A DNA stretch of 64,000 bases from Paenibacillus sp. USDA918EY (GCF_009870825.1 NZ_WTWY01000002.1:558001-622000), one strand, 5' to 3'. Counted from the stretch's first letter, positions 1-8,930 are shown. Program-made: numbers and translations. Notes: generated by a model from the letters alone, not told the origin.

Positions 1-347
1 GCGAAATCAGTCCAATGCATGATTGGATTCCCCCATATACCTTTCTAATATGTAATGAGAAGCCGATTTGTGATAACGACAAGTGAAAGTTGGGTGACAT
101 ATCAGAAGGCGTCCTTAGTTCTGCTATTTTATGCACGCTTTTGCTTCAACTTGCAAGTTTTTTAGGTTTGTACCCATTTTTTTGGATTGTTTTACTAAAA
201 TGTTTAGAGCTTTCTCTACACCTAATAAGGTAAAGGTCCTACTTATCATGCATAAAAATGCAAAATAACCCCGTCAAAAACGGGGTCTTGGCTTCGAGAC
301 CGGATCAGGTGCTTTACGGGGGACTCCCGGCGATTTCATGCTTATAA
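1..347. other. non-coding left edge
   Basis: No convincing gene was found here. The stretch holds a short palindrome (CCAAT-N5-ATTGG near 13-27) and a GC hairpin at 268-286 (ACCCCG/CGGGGT). On the minus strand the hairpin is followed by a T-rich run, so it may be a weak terminator. The absence of a Shine-Dalgarno-preceded reading frame supports a non-coding call. Confidence 0.5.
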
Positions 348-379
348 ATAAAAAAAGGCGGCTGCCATCCGCAGCCACC
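348..379 (-). terminator. intrinsic terminator after the SRPBCC gene
   Basis: A GGTGGCTGC/GCAGCCGCC stem is followed on the minus strand by a seven-T run. It lies just beyond the stop codon of the SRPBCC gene. Confidence 0.75.
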
Positions 380-400
380 CTTGTCCTGGCGTATTCGTTT

Positions 401-853
401 TTACCAGCCGAAGTCGAGCGTGTTTCCGGTTTCCGCCACCGTCTTGATGTTGCTCAGAATCATCCACCAATGGCCTTCGGCGTTTTGATAGGATGGATGG
501 TTGTCCGACCACTGGTCGTTCACCAGCGTCAGCTTGGTGCATTGGCCTACCGTATCCAGCGTAAACGTCACCCGGGAGGTCAATTCCTCATGATTAGCAT
601 GATAAGACGGCCCCGGATGCTCGATATAACTCAGCGTTTTGTTCGGTTCATAAGCCAAAATATTTCCATACACATGCACCGTTTCAGGCCCGTCATTGCC
701 CGGCCCGACGTAAGCGAACGGTTCTCCGGCTATGAAGCTCGACTGAAGCACGCAGTTGAAAAAGGTTTTTTTCGTGCCTTCCGGCGCCACGAGCAGACTC
801 CATACTTTTTCCGGCTCGGCCCCGATGTAGAATTCATATTTCAGGCTGTTCAT
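401..853 (-). CDS. SRPBCC (AHSA1/START-like) domain protein
   Basis: This is a 150-residue single-domain protein of the SRPBCC ligand-binding superfamily, AHSA1-like branch. The pattern supporting this is an N-terminal strand leading into EPEKVWSLLVAPEGTKKTFF, a central GEPFAYVGPG segment, the SYIEHPGPSY strand, and a C-terminal helix starting at GHWWMILSNIKTVAE. Proteins of this fold bind small hydrophobic ligands or act as polyketide-cyclase-like enzymes, and the ligand here cannot be told from sequence. It is transcribed divergently from an AraC-family regulator that starts 175 bp away. Such pairs often share control, so that regulator is the best candidate for controlling it. Family confidence is high and functional confidence is low. 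Confidence 0.85.
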   Translation of the reverse strand: MNSLKYEFYIGAEPEKVWSLLVAPEGTKKTFFNCVLQSSFIAGEPFAYVGPGNDGPETVHVYGNILAYEPNKTLSYIEHPGPSYHANHEELTSRVTFTLDTVGQCTKLTLVNDQWSDNHPSYQNAEGHWWMILSNIKTVAETGNTLDFGW

Positions 854-976
854 ATGTTCACGCTCCCTTTGGATTCCTATGGTTTGGTCGGTTGCCGCAA
901 AATTCCCCTATCGGAAATTGTATGCTAAACTCATGATACCTTTTGATGGATTGCGATGTATTGTAAAAACGCGACA

Positions 977-990
977 GGAACGCCTGTTCC
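977..990. promoter_or_regulatory. inverted repeat in the SRPBCC/AraC intergenic region
   Basis: GGAAC-GCCT-GTTCC is a perfect 5-bp dyad between the divergent SRPBCC and AraC genes. It could be an operator, but the arms are short and no core promoter could be aligned with it confidently. Confidence 0.3.
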
Positions 991-1027
991 GTTAAAAAAT
1001 TTTTAGATGGATGAGGAGCTGATCGAA

Positions 1028-1837
1028 ATGTCCGCCGGTGCAACCAAACCAAGCATGGGGATTCTGAACCTGAAGGGCGGCGAAAAAAGGTTCGCGCTTT
1101 CCCGCCACGACGCTTCGGAAGCGCTGAGCTTCTTCGTTAAGCATTACTGGATCATACGCTGGGATTGCCGGGAGGAAGAGCCGTATATGCAGCACGTCGT
1201 CCCGAATCCTTGCGTCAATCTGGTCGTCGAGCCTGGAAAAACGCTGGTTTATGCACCTTCTCCCGGGAAGTTCTCCTATCCGATTTACGGAAAAGGTATG
1301 GTTTTCGGCGTCAAATTCAAACCCGGCGGTTTTTATCCGTTTCTGCGGCGGCCTGTGTCCAGCCTGCTGGATCATCCGCTTGAGGTAAGCGGCCTTCTGG
1401 ATGTGGACGGGTCCGAACTCGAAAAAACGATCCTTACCCTGAACGTCGAACAAGACATGGTCCAAGCCATGGAAAAGCTGCTGCTGTCCAAGCTTCCCCC
1501 ACAGGACGAAGAGGTGCTGCGAGTCAACCGCATCATTGACTTTATCGCAGGCAAACGGGAAGTCTCCAAGGTCGATCAGGTGTGCGAGCATTTCCAGATG
1601 CATATCCGCAAGCTGCAGCGGCTGTTCGACCAATACGTCGGCATCAGCCCGAAGTGGGTCATCCGCCTCTATCGCCTGCAAAACGCCGCCGAGACGATGG
1701 ACCGCCGCCTTCCCGTCGATTTATCCCGGCTCGCCGCCGAGCTCGGATACCACGACCAGCCTCATTTTATTAAGGATTTTAAAGCCGTCGTCGGCTATAC
1801 GCCCGATGAATACCGAAGATGGTTAGAAGAAAAGTAA
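1028..1837 (+). CDS. AraC-family transcriptional regulator
   Basis: This is a DNA-binding regulator of about 269 residues. The N-terminal half (to about residue 170) resembles the beta-rich sensor region found before AraC helix-turn-helix domains in DUF6597-type proteins (VVPNPCVNLVVEPGK, FGVKFKPGGFYPFL). The C-terminal half carries two helix-turn-helix units, VCEHFQMHIRKLQRLFDQYVG and LAAELGYHDQPHFIKDFKAVVG, followed by the closing YTPDEYRR signature. The start at 1028 was preferred because GAGGAG lies 9 bases upstream; an ATG at 1007 in the same frame lacks a good ribosome site. The divergent position beside the SRPBCC gene suggests it regulates that gene. The effector is unknown. Confidence 0.87.
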   Translation: MSAGATKPSMGILNLKGGEKRFALSRHDASEALSFFVKHYWIIRWDCREEEPYMQHVVPNPCVNLVVEPGKTLVYAPSPGKFSYPIYGKGMVFGVKFKPGGFYPFLRRPVSSLLDHPLEVSGLLDVDGSELEKTILTLNVEQDMVQAMEKLLLSKLPPQDEEVLRVNRIIDFIAGKREVSKVDQVCEHFQMHIRKLQRLFDQYVGISPKWVIRLYRLQNAAETMDRRLPVDLSRLAAELGYHDQPHFIKDFKAVVGYTPDEYRRWLEEK

Positions 1838-1919
1838 CCCTTGTTGGTCCTGAGCTGCGCCTGCCGCAGCCTATTCTGCAAATCGGTCATGCCACTCCAC
1901 CTGCGCATCTTGTTCTGCA

Positions 1920-2225
1920 TTATGGAGCAAACGGAATCCAGCCCGTCATAAAGCCGATGAAAATCGCCAGCTTGTAAAGAAACGGAGTAAACGATAATAC
2001 AAGCGCCAGCCAAAGCAGGGCCTTCTTTTCCGACCGCCGAAACAATCCGGCTGCAGATAAGATAAACCCGGCCAAAGAGGAGATCCCTAGAATGAGGCCA
2101 CCGTAAAAGGTTCCGCGAAAAACATGCATCCATTCGCCGAACACGCTGCTGAAACAGATGACTCCGAGCGCTAAAGCGATCCAACTGACGAGGCTGTAGC
2201 GCCGGACTTGTACTTCACGTATCAA
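1920..2225 (-). CDS. small membrane protein, unknown function
   Basis: About 101 residues with three clear hydrophobic segments: SWIALALGVICFSSVFG, a glycine-rich helix starting GGLILGISSLAGFIL, and LWLALVLSFTPFLYKLAIFIG. A short basic patch (EKKALLW, preceded by RRS) lies between the second and third, the usual layout of small integral membrane proteins. The start is uncertain. A TTG at 2225 has AAAAGGA 10 bases upstream, whereas a GTG at 2234 sits almost on top of that ribosome site. No family was recognised. It lies between the AraC regulator and the histidine kinase with no evident operon partner. Confidence 0.6.
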   Translation of the reverse strand: MIREVQVRRYSLVSWIALALGVICFSSVFGEWMHVFRGTFYGGLILGISSLAGFILSAAGLFRRSEKKALLWLALVLSFTPFLYKLAIFIGFMTGWIPFAP

Positions 2226-2397
2226 TGCCCGCACATCCTTTTATCGTTTTTAGTAGGCCGATGCCATATCTTCCATTCTAACCCGTTTTTGAAGATCCGA
2301 GTTCCTTTTCTCATCATTGGAAAAAGACTGTCCTCCCAGGCGGTATACGCCGCCAGAACAGCCTTCCGTTTTTTTGCGCTGCCTGCCACCCGCCGAT

Positions 2398-3996
2398 TTA
2401 TGGGTTAGACGCCGGCAAATAAATATCCACGGTCGTCCCTCTTCCCGGTTCGCTGGCGATTTCCAACCGGCCGTGATGGGCGTCGATAATTTTTTTGACG
2501 ATCATCATGCCAAGGCCGTTTCCTTCCGGTTTGGTCGTATGGAAAGGCTCGCCGATCCGCTGCAGCACCTGTTCGTTCATGCCGACGCCGTCATCTGCAA
2601 TGCGAATGAGCTGGAAAGTCCCCCGGGCTTCGAGCAGAATACGGATATTTCCGGCATGGGGCAAAGCTTCGATCGCGTTTTTGACGATATTCATAAACAC
2701 TTGTTTAATCTGGTTCCGGTCGCATCGGACGGGAAGATCCGCATCGACGTCGCAATTGATGTTGATGAAGTTCAACGCCGCCTGAATTTCAAACAGGTTC
2801 AGCACTTCCTGAAGAATCGGGAAACAGCGTTCCTCCCGGAACTGCACCGCCTGCGGTTTGCCCAGAATCAAAAACTCGCCCACGATCATGTTCATCCGCT
2901 CCAGCTCCGACATGATCAGGTTATAATGGCGCAGGCAGTTGTCTTTGCCGAGAAGCTGAAGCATGCCTTTGACCGTGGTCAACGGATTGCGGATTTCATG
3001 GGCGATGCCGACCGCGAGCTGCCCGGCGAACACAAGCTTCTCGGTGTTGCGGAGGATTTCCTCCGTCTTTTTCATTTCGGTAATGTCCCGGATGGTGCCG
3101 ACCACGCGCACGATCGAGCGGTCGTTATCGTAAACCGGAAGCACGTCCAGCATATAACAGTGCTCCTCGTCCTTCACGGCCAGATTGAGCTCCACGCCGA
3201 TGCTTTCCTCATGCCGTTTGATGGCCCGTTTAAAATACGAGCCGATCAAGTCGATGTTGAAGACCGACGTCCCCGCATAATCGGTTTGACCGTCCAAATG
3301 CAGCATCGAGCGGCAGCGTTCGTTCATTTCAAGGATATTGCCCAAGCCGTTCGTGATGACAACCCCGTAAAAATTCGTGTCCAGCAAAAATTGGTTCAAC
3401 ATTTGAAGCTGGGTGTTTTGCCTTCGCAGCAGCAGCTCGCGCTCCACGGAGTCGGCCATCGTGCAGAGAAGCGCAAGCAAATGCGGGTGGGCAAAATCCA
3501 GTTCCGTCATGAGTGAGATCGTGCCCATGACGCGGCCGTCTTCGCTGCGGAAGCAGGTCGAATAACATGCCAGCCGGTGCAAAATGGTGTGGTAATGTTC
3601 CGTTCCTATAAGCTGAAACGGCCGGCCGTAGGTCAGGCACAGGTCGATGGAGTTGGTGCCCGCATCCTTGTTGAACCGAACGCCTTCTTCGATCCCTAAT
3701 TGTTTCACCGTCTTGATGATCGTCGGATCGCCGGCAAACTCCAGCATATACCCCTGGTCGTCGGTTACCGTAATCGTGATGGGACTGCCTGAAATGGAGG
3801 ACAAAAATTTGCCGATGAAAAAATGAATGACTTCGATATACTCCCCGTACTTCACCAGCTTGGCCGCAAGTTCCGCAGGGCAATATTTCTGATTAAACCT
3901 CGGAGGCTCATCCGGATCAATCCCCGTTTGTCTGCAATACTGTTTGGACACCTCGATGGCGTGTGCATCATTCAATTTATACAAGGGTTCGCCCAT
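2398..3996 (-). CDS. PAS-domain sensor histidine kinase
   Basis: A 532-residue histidine kinase without clear membrane segments, so probably cytoplasmic. From the N-terminus it has a GAF/AcoR-like sensory region (about 20-190; contains Cys-rich LACYSTCFRSEDGRVMGTISL), a PAS domain (about 205-310; GVVITNGLGNILEMNERC), and a dimerisation domain with His333 in the HEIRNPLTTVKGM box. The ATPase domain has N-box QVFMNIVKNAIEAL, DDGVGM and GNGLGM motifs. The layout resembles sporulation-type kinases (KinA/KinE). No response regulator is adjacent, which fits an orphan phosphorelay kinase. The start at 3996 was chosen because GAGGTG lies just upstream. The frame stays open to 4218, but that extension overlaps the divergent atl gene and encodes an implausible N-terminus. 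Confidence 0.85.
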   Translation of the reverse strand: MGEPLYKLNDAHAIEVSKQYCRQTGIDPDEPPRFNQKYCPAELAAKLVKYGEYIEVIHFFIGKFLSSISGSPITITVTDDQGYMLEFAGDPTIIKTVKQLGIEEGVRFNKDAGTNSIDLCLTYGRPFQLIGTEHYHTILHRLACYSTCFRSEDGRVMGTISLMTELDFAHPHLLALLCTMADSVERELLLRRQNTQLQMLNQFLLDTNFYGVVITNGLGNILEMNERCRSMLHLDGQTDYAGTSVFNIDLIGSYFKRAIKRHEESIGVELNLAVKDEEHCYMLDVLPVYDNDRSIVRVVGTIRDITEMKKTEEILRNTEKLVFAGQLAVGIAHEIRNPLTTVKGMLQLLGKDNCLRHYNLIMSELERMNMIVGEFLILGKPQAVQFREERCFPILQEVLNLFEIQAALNFININCDVDADLPVRCDRNQIKQVFMNIVKNAIEALPHAGNIRILLEARGTFQLIRIADDGVGMNEQVLQRIGEPFHTTKPEGNGLGMMIVKKIIDAHHGRLEIASEPGRGTTVDIYLPASNP

Positions 3997-4208
3997 GCAG
4001 CACACCTCATTTTTGTTATATACTTTACCTAACGTTTCATGCGCTTGGAAGCGCAGCATTTTATATAGTAAGAATTGTCTGGGTCTCCCCTTATCATACC
4101 ATTCAAATAGGATTCCTTCACTATCCGTTTTTGGCATTTGGAAGCAAATAATAAAATTAATAAAACGGGAACAAAACGCGCCGGCCAGGCCGGCCGAAAG
4201 GAGAAACG

Positions 4209-4508
4209 ATGCAGCCATTTACCCGAGCCGTGATCGAACAAATCAAATCCATACCTCCCGGAAAAGTCATGACATACGGCGGAGTCGCCGCCGCAGCCGG
4301 TAGCCCGCGCGCCGCGCGGCAGGTCGTCCGCATCCTGCATTCCATGAGCGCCAAATACGAGCTTCCTTGGCACAGGGTCGTCAACGCCAAAGGCGAAATC
4401 GCCCTTCACGATGACGAATCCCGTTTCCTGCAGCAGTCCCTGCTGGAGGATGAAGGGGTTGAAATCGGTATCGGCGGCCGGATCGACCTGGCCGTGTATG
4501 GAATATAG
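4209..4508 (+). CDS. alkyltransferase-like protein (ATL), MGMT family
   Basis: A 99-residue protein corresponding to the C-terminal DNA-binding domain of O6-alkylguanine-DNA alkyltransferases. It shows the helix-turn-helix entry IPPGKVMTYGGVAAAAG and the active-site loop. The catalytic cysteine of the PCHRV box is replaced by tryptophan (Trp54 in LPWHRVV). That substitution is the hallmark of alkyltransferase-like proteins. These bind alkylated guanines and flip the base out but cannot transfer the alkyl group, and they hand the lesion to nucleotide excision repair. AAAGGAG lies just upstream of the ATG. It is divergent from the histidine kinase and there is no evident operon. Confidence 0.92.
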   Translation: MQPFTRAVIEQIKSIPPGKVMTYGGVAAAAGSPRAARQVVRILHSMSAKYELPWHRVVNAKGEIALHDDESRFLQQSLLEDEGVEIGIGGRIDLAVYGI

Positions 4509-4542
4509 AATCAGCGGCAGTTTCCATCCGGCAATGAAATAT

Positions 4543-4599
4543 AAAAAACCCCCGCGAAGCGGACGTTTTGCTACGCCCACTTGAGACGCCTCACGGGGG
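4543..4599 (-). terminator. terminator downstream of the SLH chitinase
   Basis: A long imperfect stem with outer arms CCCCCG/CGGGGG extended by TGAGGCG/CGCTTCG is followed by six T on the minus strand. It probably ends the transcript of the SLH chitinase. The MITE-like palindrome lies between the gene's stop codon and this hairpin. Confidence 0.6.
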
Positions 4600-4621
4600 A
4601 ATCTTCAATAAGTTCTTTTTT

Positions 4622-4711
4622 ATATAGAATGAACTAAAGAAACGAAGGTTATAGGGCCGCATCGGGCCCTTTTAACAGGAAGTTCGATGCAAACTTTAGT
4701 TCAATCTATAT
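4622..4711. repeat. 90-bp MITE-like palindromic element
   Basis: Terminal inverted repeats of 18 bp are seen at 4622-4639 (ATATAGAATGAACTAAAG) and 4694-4711 (CTTTAGTTCAATCTATAT). They match at 17 of 18 positions. The 54-bp centre has its own GC hairpin (AGGGCC/GGGCCCT, 4653-4670) and no reading frame. Size, terminal repeats and lack of coding capacity fit a miniature inverted-repeat transposable element, possibly TA-targeting because the ends are TA-rich. No second copy was seen in the window. A simple strong hairpin is the alternative. Confidence 0.6.
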
Positions 4712-4750
4712 CGCTTGCAAAAATGTCAGGTTTGCCGCATGGATGCGACC

Positions 4751-7700
4751 CTACTCGACAGGAATGCCTTTGAGGCCATTCGAAAGGGCCGCGAGCAGGC
4801 TTCCCGACTCATCCTGGCTGTATTCCCAGAACATCACTCCCGCCAGCCCGTGATCAAGAACGTATTTCGCTTTGGCCGCTACCGATCGGGGATCGTCATA
4901 GGAAATAAAGGTGCTGCCGTTAAACAAGTAGGGCGCTTGAGCCGGATCATCCCAATAACGGACATATCCGTTTTCCTCCGTGTCATTCGCCAAAATATCC
5001 GTATAGGTCGGCGTATCGGAAGAACCCTTCGCCTTTTGCCCCAGGCCGCCGTTGTCGGCGTTTTCCACGTCCGTCCACAAATGGCCGTAAAATGCGGCCG
5101 CGATCACCAGCTTCTCTGCGGGCACGCCGCTGTTCAAGTACAGCCGGATGGACGCGTCTACGCTGAAGTTTCCGCCGTACAGGTTCGTATGATGCTCCGT
5201 CGTACCGCTCCAGCCTCCGGCGAAGTCGAACGTCATCACGTTAATGTTGTCGACGTATTTGACGACTTCCCCGATTTCGACGCCGTTTAAGTAGGACTGG
5301 AACGCCCCTGCGGCAATCGTCAGTTCATAATATTTTCCGGTTTCGGCACCCAGCCGGTCCAGCTTTTCCCGCAGCAGCTTGAGCATCAGCGTGAAGTTTT
5401 GTTTATCCTCAGGCCTGGCTTTCATCACGCCGTCCGCGCTTTGGGTCGGATATTCCCAGTCAAGGTCGATGCCGTCCAGGTCGTACCGCTTCATATAGTC
5501 GATGATGCTGGAAGCGAAGGTCTCGCGGCTTTCTTCCGTCAATACGGCATCCGAAAAGCCGTCCGCCCCCCAGCCGCCGACCGAGTTCAAAATTTTCAGA
5601 TTCGGGTTTTGAGCTTTCAAGCTTTGCAGGTAAGCGTAATTCGCGTCATCGCCTTGACCTTCCATCGGAACGATTTTATTGTCCTGGATATGTGTGAAAG
5701 CGTAATTGATATGCGTAAGCTTGCCCGCATCGATTGGCTTGGCCCCGGACCAGGCTACCCAGCCCGGCACGTAAGCGATCACCTTCGGTCCGGCAGGCGG
5801 CATCTCTTTGTTCTTGACGGTAAAATGAACCGTCGTCTTCGCCGTTTTTAAGCTTTTGCCATGGGCTGCGATGACCGTCAGCGTGTAGCTTCCCGCCCCC
5901 GTAATCGGGGTGCCTTGTTCATAGACGTTCCCGTTCAGGAACGCCGCGCTGGCCGTTTCGGGCTCATCGGTCCAACTCGGCGCGATTCCCGGATCGTATT
6001 CGCCGCCTTCCGCTACCTGGCCGATAACCGGCGCATTTGGAACGGAGGACGTATCCTTTTCAAAAGGTTTGCCTTTCAGTCCGTCCGCCAGCGCCGCAAG
6101 CAGAACGCCGGTCGTATCCTGGCTGTATTCCCAGAACATCGCTCCCCTAAGCCCGCGGTCCAGCACATATTTCGCTTTTTCCGCGAGGGATTCCGGATCG
6201 TCGTAGGACAGGAACGTGCTGCCGTCGAACAGGTACGGCGCTTTGGCGTCCTCGTCCCAGTAACGGGTAAAGCCGGTTTCTTCGTTGTAGGTTGCGATCG
6301 TCGCGCTGTAGGACGGCGTGTCGCCGCTGCCTTTGGCGCTGCGTCCCACGATCGGTCCTTCGCCGGTCACATCCGTCCATTTATGGCTGTAGAAGCCTGC
6401 GCCAAGGACGATTTTATGGGCGGGAACGCCGTTTTTCAGCAGGACGTCGACGCTTAAATCCCCGCTGATGTTTTTGCCGTACAGATGCGTATGATGAGCT
6501 GTATTCGGGACCCAGCCTCCGGCGAAATCATACGTCATGATGTTGATGTTATCCAGAAGCGGAGTGATCTTATCGATTTCCACGCCGTTCAAATATCCCC
6601 CGCCGGCTCCGGCCGCAATGGTCAGCTCATAATATTTGTTTTTCTCCAGCCCAAGGGCGTTTAGCTTCTCGCGAATGAGCTTCAGCACCAAGGTGAAGTT
6701 TTCTTTGTCTTCCGGTCTTGCTTTCACGATTCCGCCGGCATCCTGGGTCGGGTATTCCCAATCGAGGTCGATGCCGTCCAGATCGTACTTTTTCACGTAA
6801 TCGATAATGCTGTCCGCAAAAGCTTTCCGCGAAGCTTCGGTCAGCGCCGCATCCGAAAATCCGTCCGCGGCCCAGCCGCCGACCGAATTCAAAATTTTCA
6901 GGTTCGGGTTTTGGGCTTTCAGGCTTTGCAGGTAAGCATAATTCGCGTCATCGTTCTGATTTTTGATCGGAACGATTTTATTGTCCTGGATATGCGTGAA
7001 GGCATAATTGATATGGGTCAGCTTGGCCGCATCCACCGGGCGCTCGGCGGACCAGTCCTTCCAGCCTGCCACATAGCCGATCAGCTTGGTCTCCGGCTTC
7101 ATGGCGAAATGGACCGTCGTGCTTGCCGTTTTGCCGCTTTTTTTATGGACGGCGGTGACGACAAGCGTATATTGGCCGGCCTCGATAATGCCGCTGCCTT
7201 TCACGTAAGCGGCCCCGTTCAACGTGGCGCTGCTGGTCGTGTCGGCGGCATCGCTCCAGTTCGGAAGCACGCCGGAAGCATACACCGCGCCTTCGGCGAC
7301 CCCCGTTACGGTCGGCGCCTGCGGAACGGTCGAATCGCCGTCCCCGCCTCCGCTGCCGCCGGAGCCCGAACCTCCGCCGGAACCTCCGGAACCTCCTCCG
7401 GAGCTGCTGCCTGAGCCGGTGCTGCCGCTGCCGGATGCCCCTGCCGAAACCGATCCGGCTTGCGGTCCGTCGACGCTAAGCGGAGCGGTTTGGAACGAGG
7501 AGCCTTTTGCTCCGTCATTGATGGTGGCCTTTTGGATTTTTCCGGTGCCAACGACCTTCGTCGCCGCATTCAGCACCAAATGGGAGATGCCGGCATCGCT
7601 GCCGAGCTGCAGCGTATTGCCCTGTCCGTCAATGACGACGGAACCAAGCTGGCTTCCTTGGATCATAAGCTCCGCGCCCGAAGCGCGAACGATCAGTTTC

Positions 7701-8524
7701 CCTTCCACTTTCACGTTTTTCAACGTCACGCTGCCGGAACGGATCGCCTTTTCGACGATCAGATCTCCGCGGATGGTCACGTTCTGCAGGATCACGCCGG
7801 AAGCCGTTATAGCAGCGTCCCCGCTAACGGTTTCGGTTCCCGCCGCAGGTCCGTAGGTTCCGGCTTTGTCATAAACCTGGAGCGTCCCGGGCGACGCGTT
7901 GACGGGAAGGCGGCTGATCATAACCGTTCCCTCGGCCCGGGTCAGCTTGGATTTGGGGCGAAGGGTGCCATCCTGATATCCGCCCAGTTTGCCTTCGTGA
8001 ACCAGAAACGCAAGCGCCTGCCGGCTCCAGGAAGATACGTCCGCATAGTCCTTGAACGCCTTGAGCACGCCCGGGTCGTTGTCCGTTCCCGCTTTCAGGA
8101 CCTTGGCCAGCATCACGGCGGCTTCTTCGCGGGTTACGGGCTGATCCGGATGGATGGAGCCGTCGGCGTAACCTGTAACGTAACCCGCCTGCATCGCTTT
8201 GGCGGCTTCCGCATATTGCCACTGCCCGATTTTCAGATCGGGGAAGGCGGCCGCCTTTTCGTCGGTAAATTGAAAATACCTGTTGATCATGGCCATCAGC
8301 TCGATCCGGGTCAGCGCCCGGTCCGGTTTCATGGAACCGTCGGGGTATCCTTTAAGCAGGCCTTGATTTTCCCAACCGGCGAGAAGCTCCTCCGCCCAAT
8401 GCCCTTGAAGATCGGAGGAGCCTGCCAAAGCCCGTCCCGCAAAAGCGTATGATGATACGACGATGGCTGCGCAAACGAAGCAAATAAACCACTTCCATCC
8501 CTTCCTTTTGTGAAGCGCTTTCAT
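4751..8524 (-). CDS. S-layer-anchored chitinase with two GH18 domains
   Basis: A 1257-residue secreted enzyme hydrolysing chitin. Order: signal peptide (1-35, ends ALAG); three SLH repeats (about 36-205; HWAEELLAGWENQGLLKGYPDG, YADGSIHPDQPVTREEAAVM, LGGYQDGTLRPKSKLTRAEG) for cell-wall attachment; a beta-rich region (about 210-350) common beside SLH modules; a Gly/Ser linker (about 358-396); an Ig-like module; GH18 domain 1; a second Ig-like module; GH18 domain 2. Both catalytic domains keep the full DGIDLDWEYP box, with general acids Glu590 and Glu1024, so both should be active. The two halves are near-identical over long runs, pointing to internal duplication. The start has GAGGTG upstream. 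No carbohydrate-binding module of CBM5/12 type was seen. Confidence 0.93.
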   Translation of the reverse strand: MKALHKRKGWKWFICFVCAAIVVSSYAFAGRALAGSSDLQGHWAEELLAGWENQGLLKGYPDGSMKPDRALTRIELMAMINRYFQFTDEKAAAFPDLKIGQWQYAEAAKAMQAGYVTGYADGSIHPDQPVTREEAAVMLAKVLKAGTDNDPGVLKAFKDYADVSSWSRQALAFLVHEGKLGGYQDGTLRPKSKLTRAEGTVMISRLPVNASPGTLQVYDKAGTYGPAAGTETVSGDAAITASGVILQNVTIRGDLIVEKAIRSGSVTLKNVKVEGKLIVRASGAELMIQGSQLGSVVIDGQGNTLQLGSDAGISHLVLNAATKVVGTGKIQKATINDGAKGSSFQTAPLSVDGPQAGSVSAGASGSGSTGSGSSSGGGSGGSGGGSGSGGSGGGDGDSTVPQAPTVTGVAEGAVYASGVLPNWSDAADTTSSATLNGAAYVKGSGIIEAGQYTLVVTAVHKKSGKTASTTVHFAMKPETKLIGYVAGWKDWSAERPVDAAKLTHINYAFTHIQDNKIVPIKNQNDDANYAYLQSLKAQNPNLKILNSVGGWAADGFSDAALTEASRKAFADSIIDYVKKYDLDGIDLDWEYPTQDAGGIVKARPEDKENFTLVLKLIREKLNALGLEKNKYYELTIAAGAGGGYLNGVEIDKITPLLDNINIMTYDFAGGWVPNTAHHTHLYGKNISGDLSVDVLLKNGVPAHKIVLGAGFYSHKWTDVTGEGPIVGRSAKGSGDTPSYSATIATYNEETGFTRYWDEDAKAPYLFDGSTFLSYDDPESLAEKAKYVLDRGLRGAMFWEYSQDTTGVLLAALADGLKGKPFEKDTSSVPNAPVIGQVAEGGEYDPGIAPSWTDEPETASAAFLNGNVYEQGTPITGAGSYTLTVIAAHGKSLKTAKTTVHFTVKNKEMPPAGPKVIAYVPGWVAWSGAKPIDAGKLTHINYAFTHIQDNKIVPMEGQGDDANYAYLQSLKAQNPNLKILNSVGGWGADGFSDAVLTEESRETFASSIIDYMKRYDLDGIDLDWEYPTQSADGVMKARPEDKQNFTLMLKLLREKLDRLGAETGKYYELTIAAGAFQSYLNGVEIGEVVKYVDNINVMTFDFAGGWSGTTEHHTNLYGGNFSVDASIRLYLNSGVPAEKLVIAAAFYGHLWTDVENADNGGLGQKAKGSSDTPTYTDILANDTEENGYVRYWDDPAQAPYLFNGSTFISYDDPRSVAAKAKYVLDHGLAGVMFWEYSQDESGSLLAALSNGLKGIPVE

Positions 8525-8731
8525 ATTACACCTCTATCCGGAGATTTTTTGGCCATGCGCCCATCATCCTTCGGCAGCGGCGATTTCACCTCCCTTTGCC
8601 CCGGATGCGGCCTATGCGCATGGTTGTTATTAAACCCGGCCGTAAAAAGCCGGACTTAATAGCTCATGATTCGGTCAATCGGACGAATGAAAAAGATGGA
8701 TGTCTGCGACATGCAGTCAGGATGAAGAAGC

Positions 8732-8896
8732 TTAATCATGAGGTATCTTGCATTCGGATCCATGCCATGTCGGGAAAATGATCCGTTTCGGAGAAAGGGT
8801 TCTCGGGTCAAGCCGTTGAAGGGCGATAATCCGATCGTTAACGTTAAGCTGTTCCATGAGGCGCCGGCGGGCAACGCCGGCTGCAGCTTCCATCAT
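8732..8896 (-). CDS. possible 54-residue small protein
   Basis: A minus-strand frame of 54 codons begins ATG-ATG-GAA with GGGGTG immediately upstream and ends TAA at 8732. The product is basic in the middle (ARRRLMEQ, DRIIALQRLD) and not hydrophobic. It lies upstream of the SLH chitinase and just downstream, on this strand, of one of the GTATC direct repeats. An overlapping frame (8656-8874) is also open, so coding status is doubtful. No family was recognised. The rest of the 8525-8970 gap shows nothing else convincing. Confidence 0.25.
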   Translation of the reverse strand: MMEAAAGVARRRLMEQLNVNDRIIALQRLDPRTLSPKRIIFPTWHGSECKIPHD

Positions 8897-8930
8897 ATCA
8901 CCCCTTTTTCCGCGCGGAAATCGGTTTTAA

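Noticed and set aside
2317-3516. 399-codon plus-strand frame opposite the histidine kinase
   Set aside because: Antisense shadow; the kinase on the other strand has all catalytic boxes.
8511-8524. cre-like sequence at the SLH chitinase start codon
   Set aside because: Only 11 of 14 positions fit, and the bases are dictated by the codons ATG-AAA-GCG-CTT.
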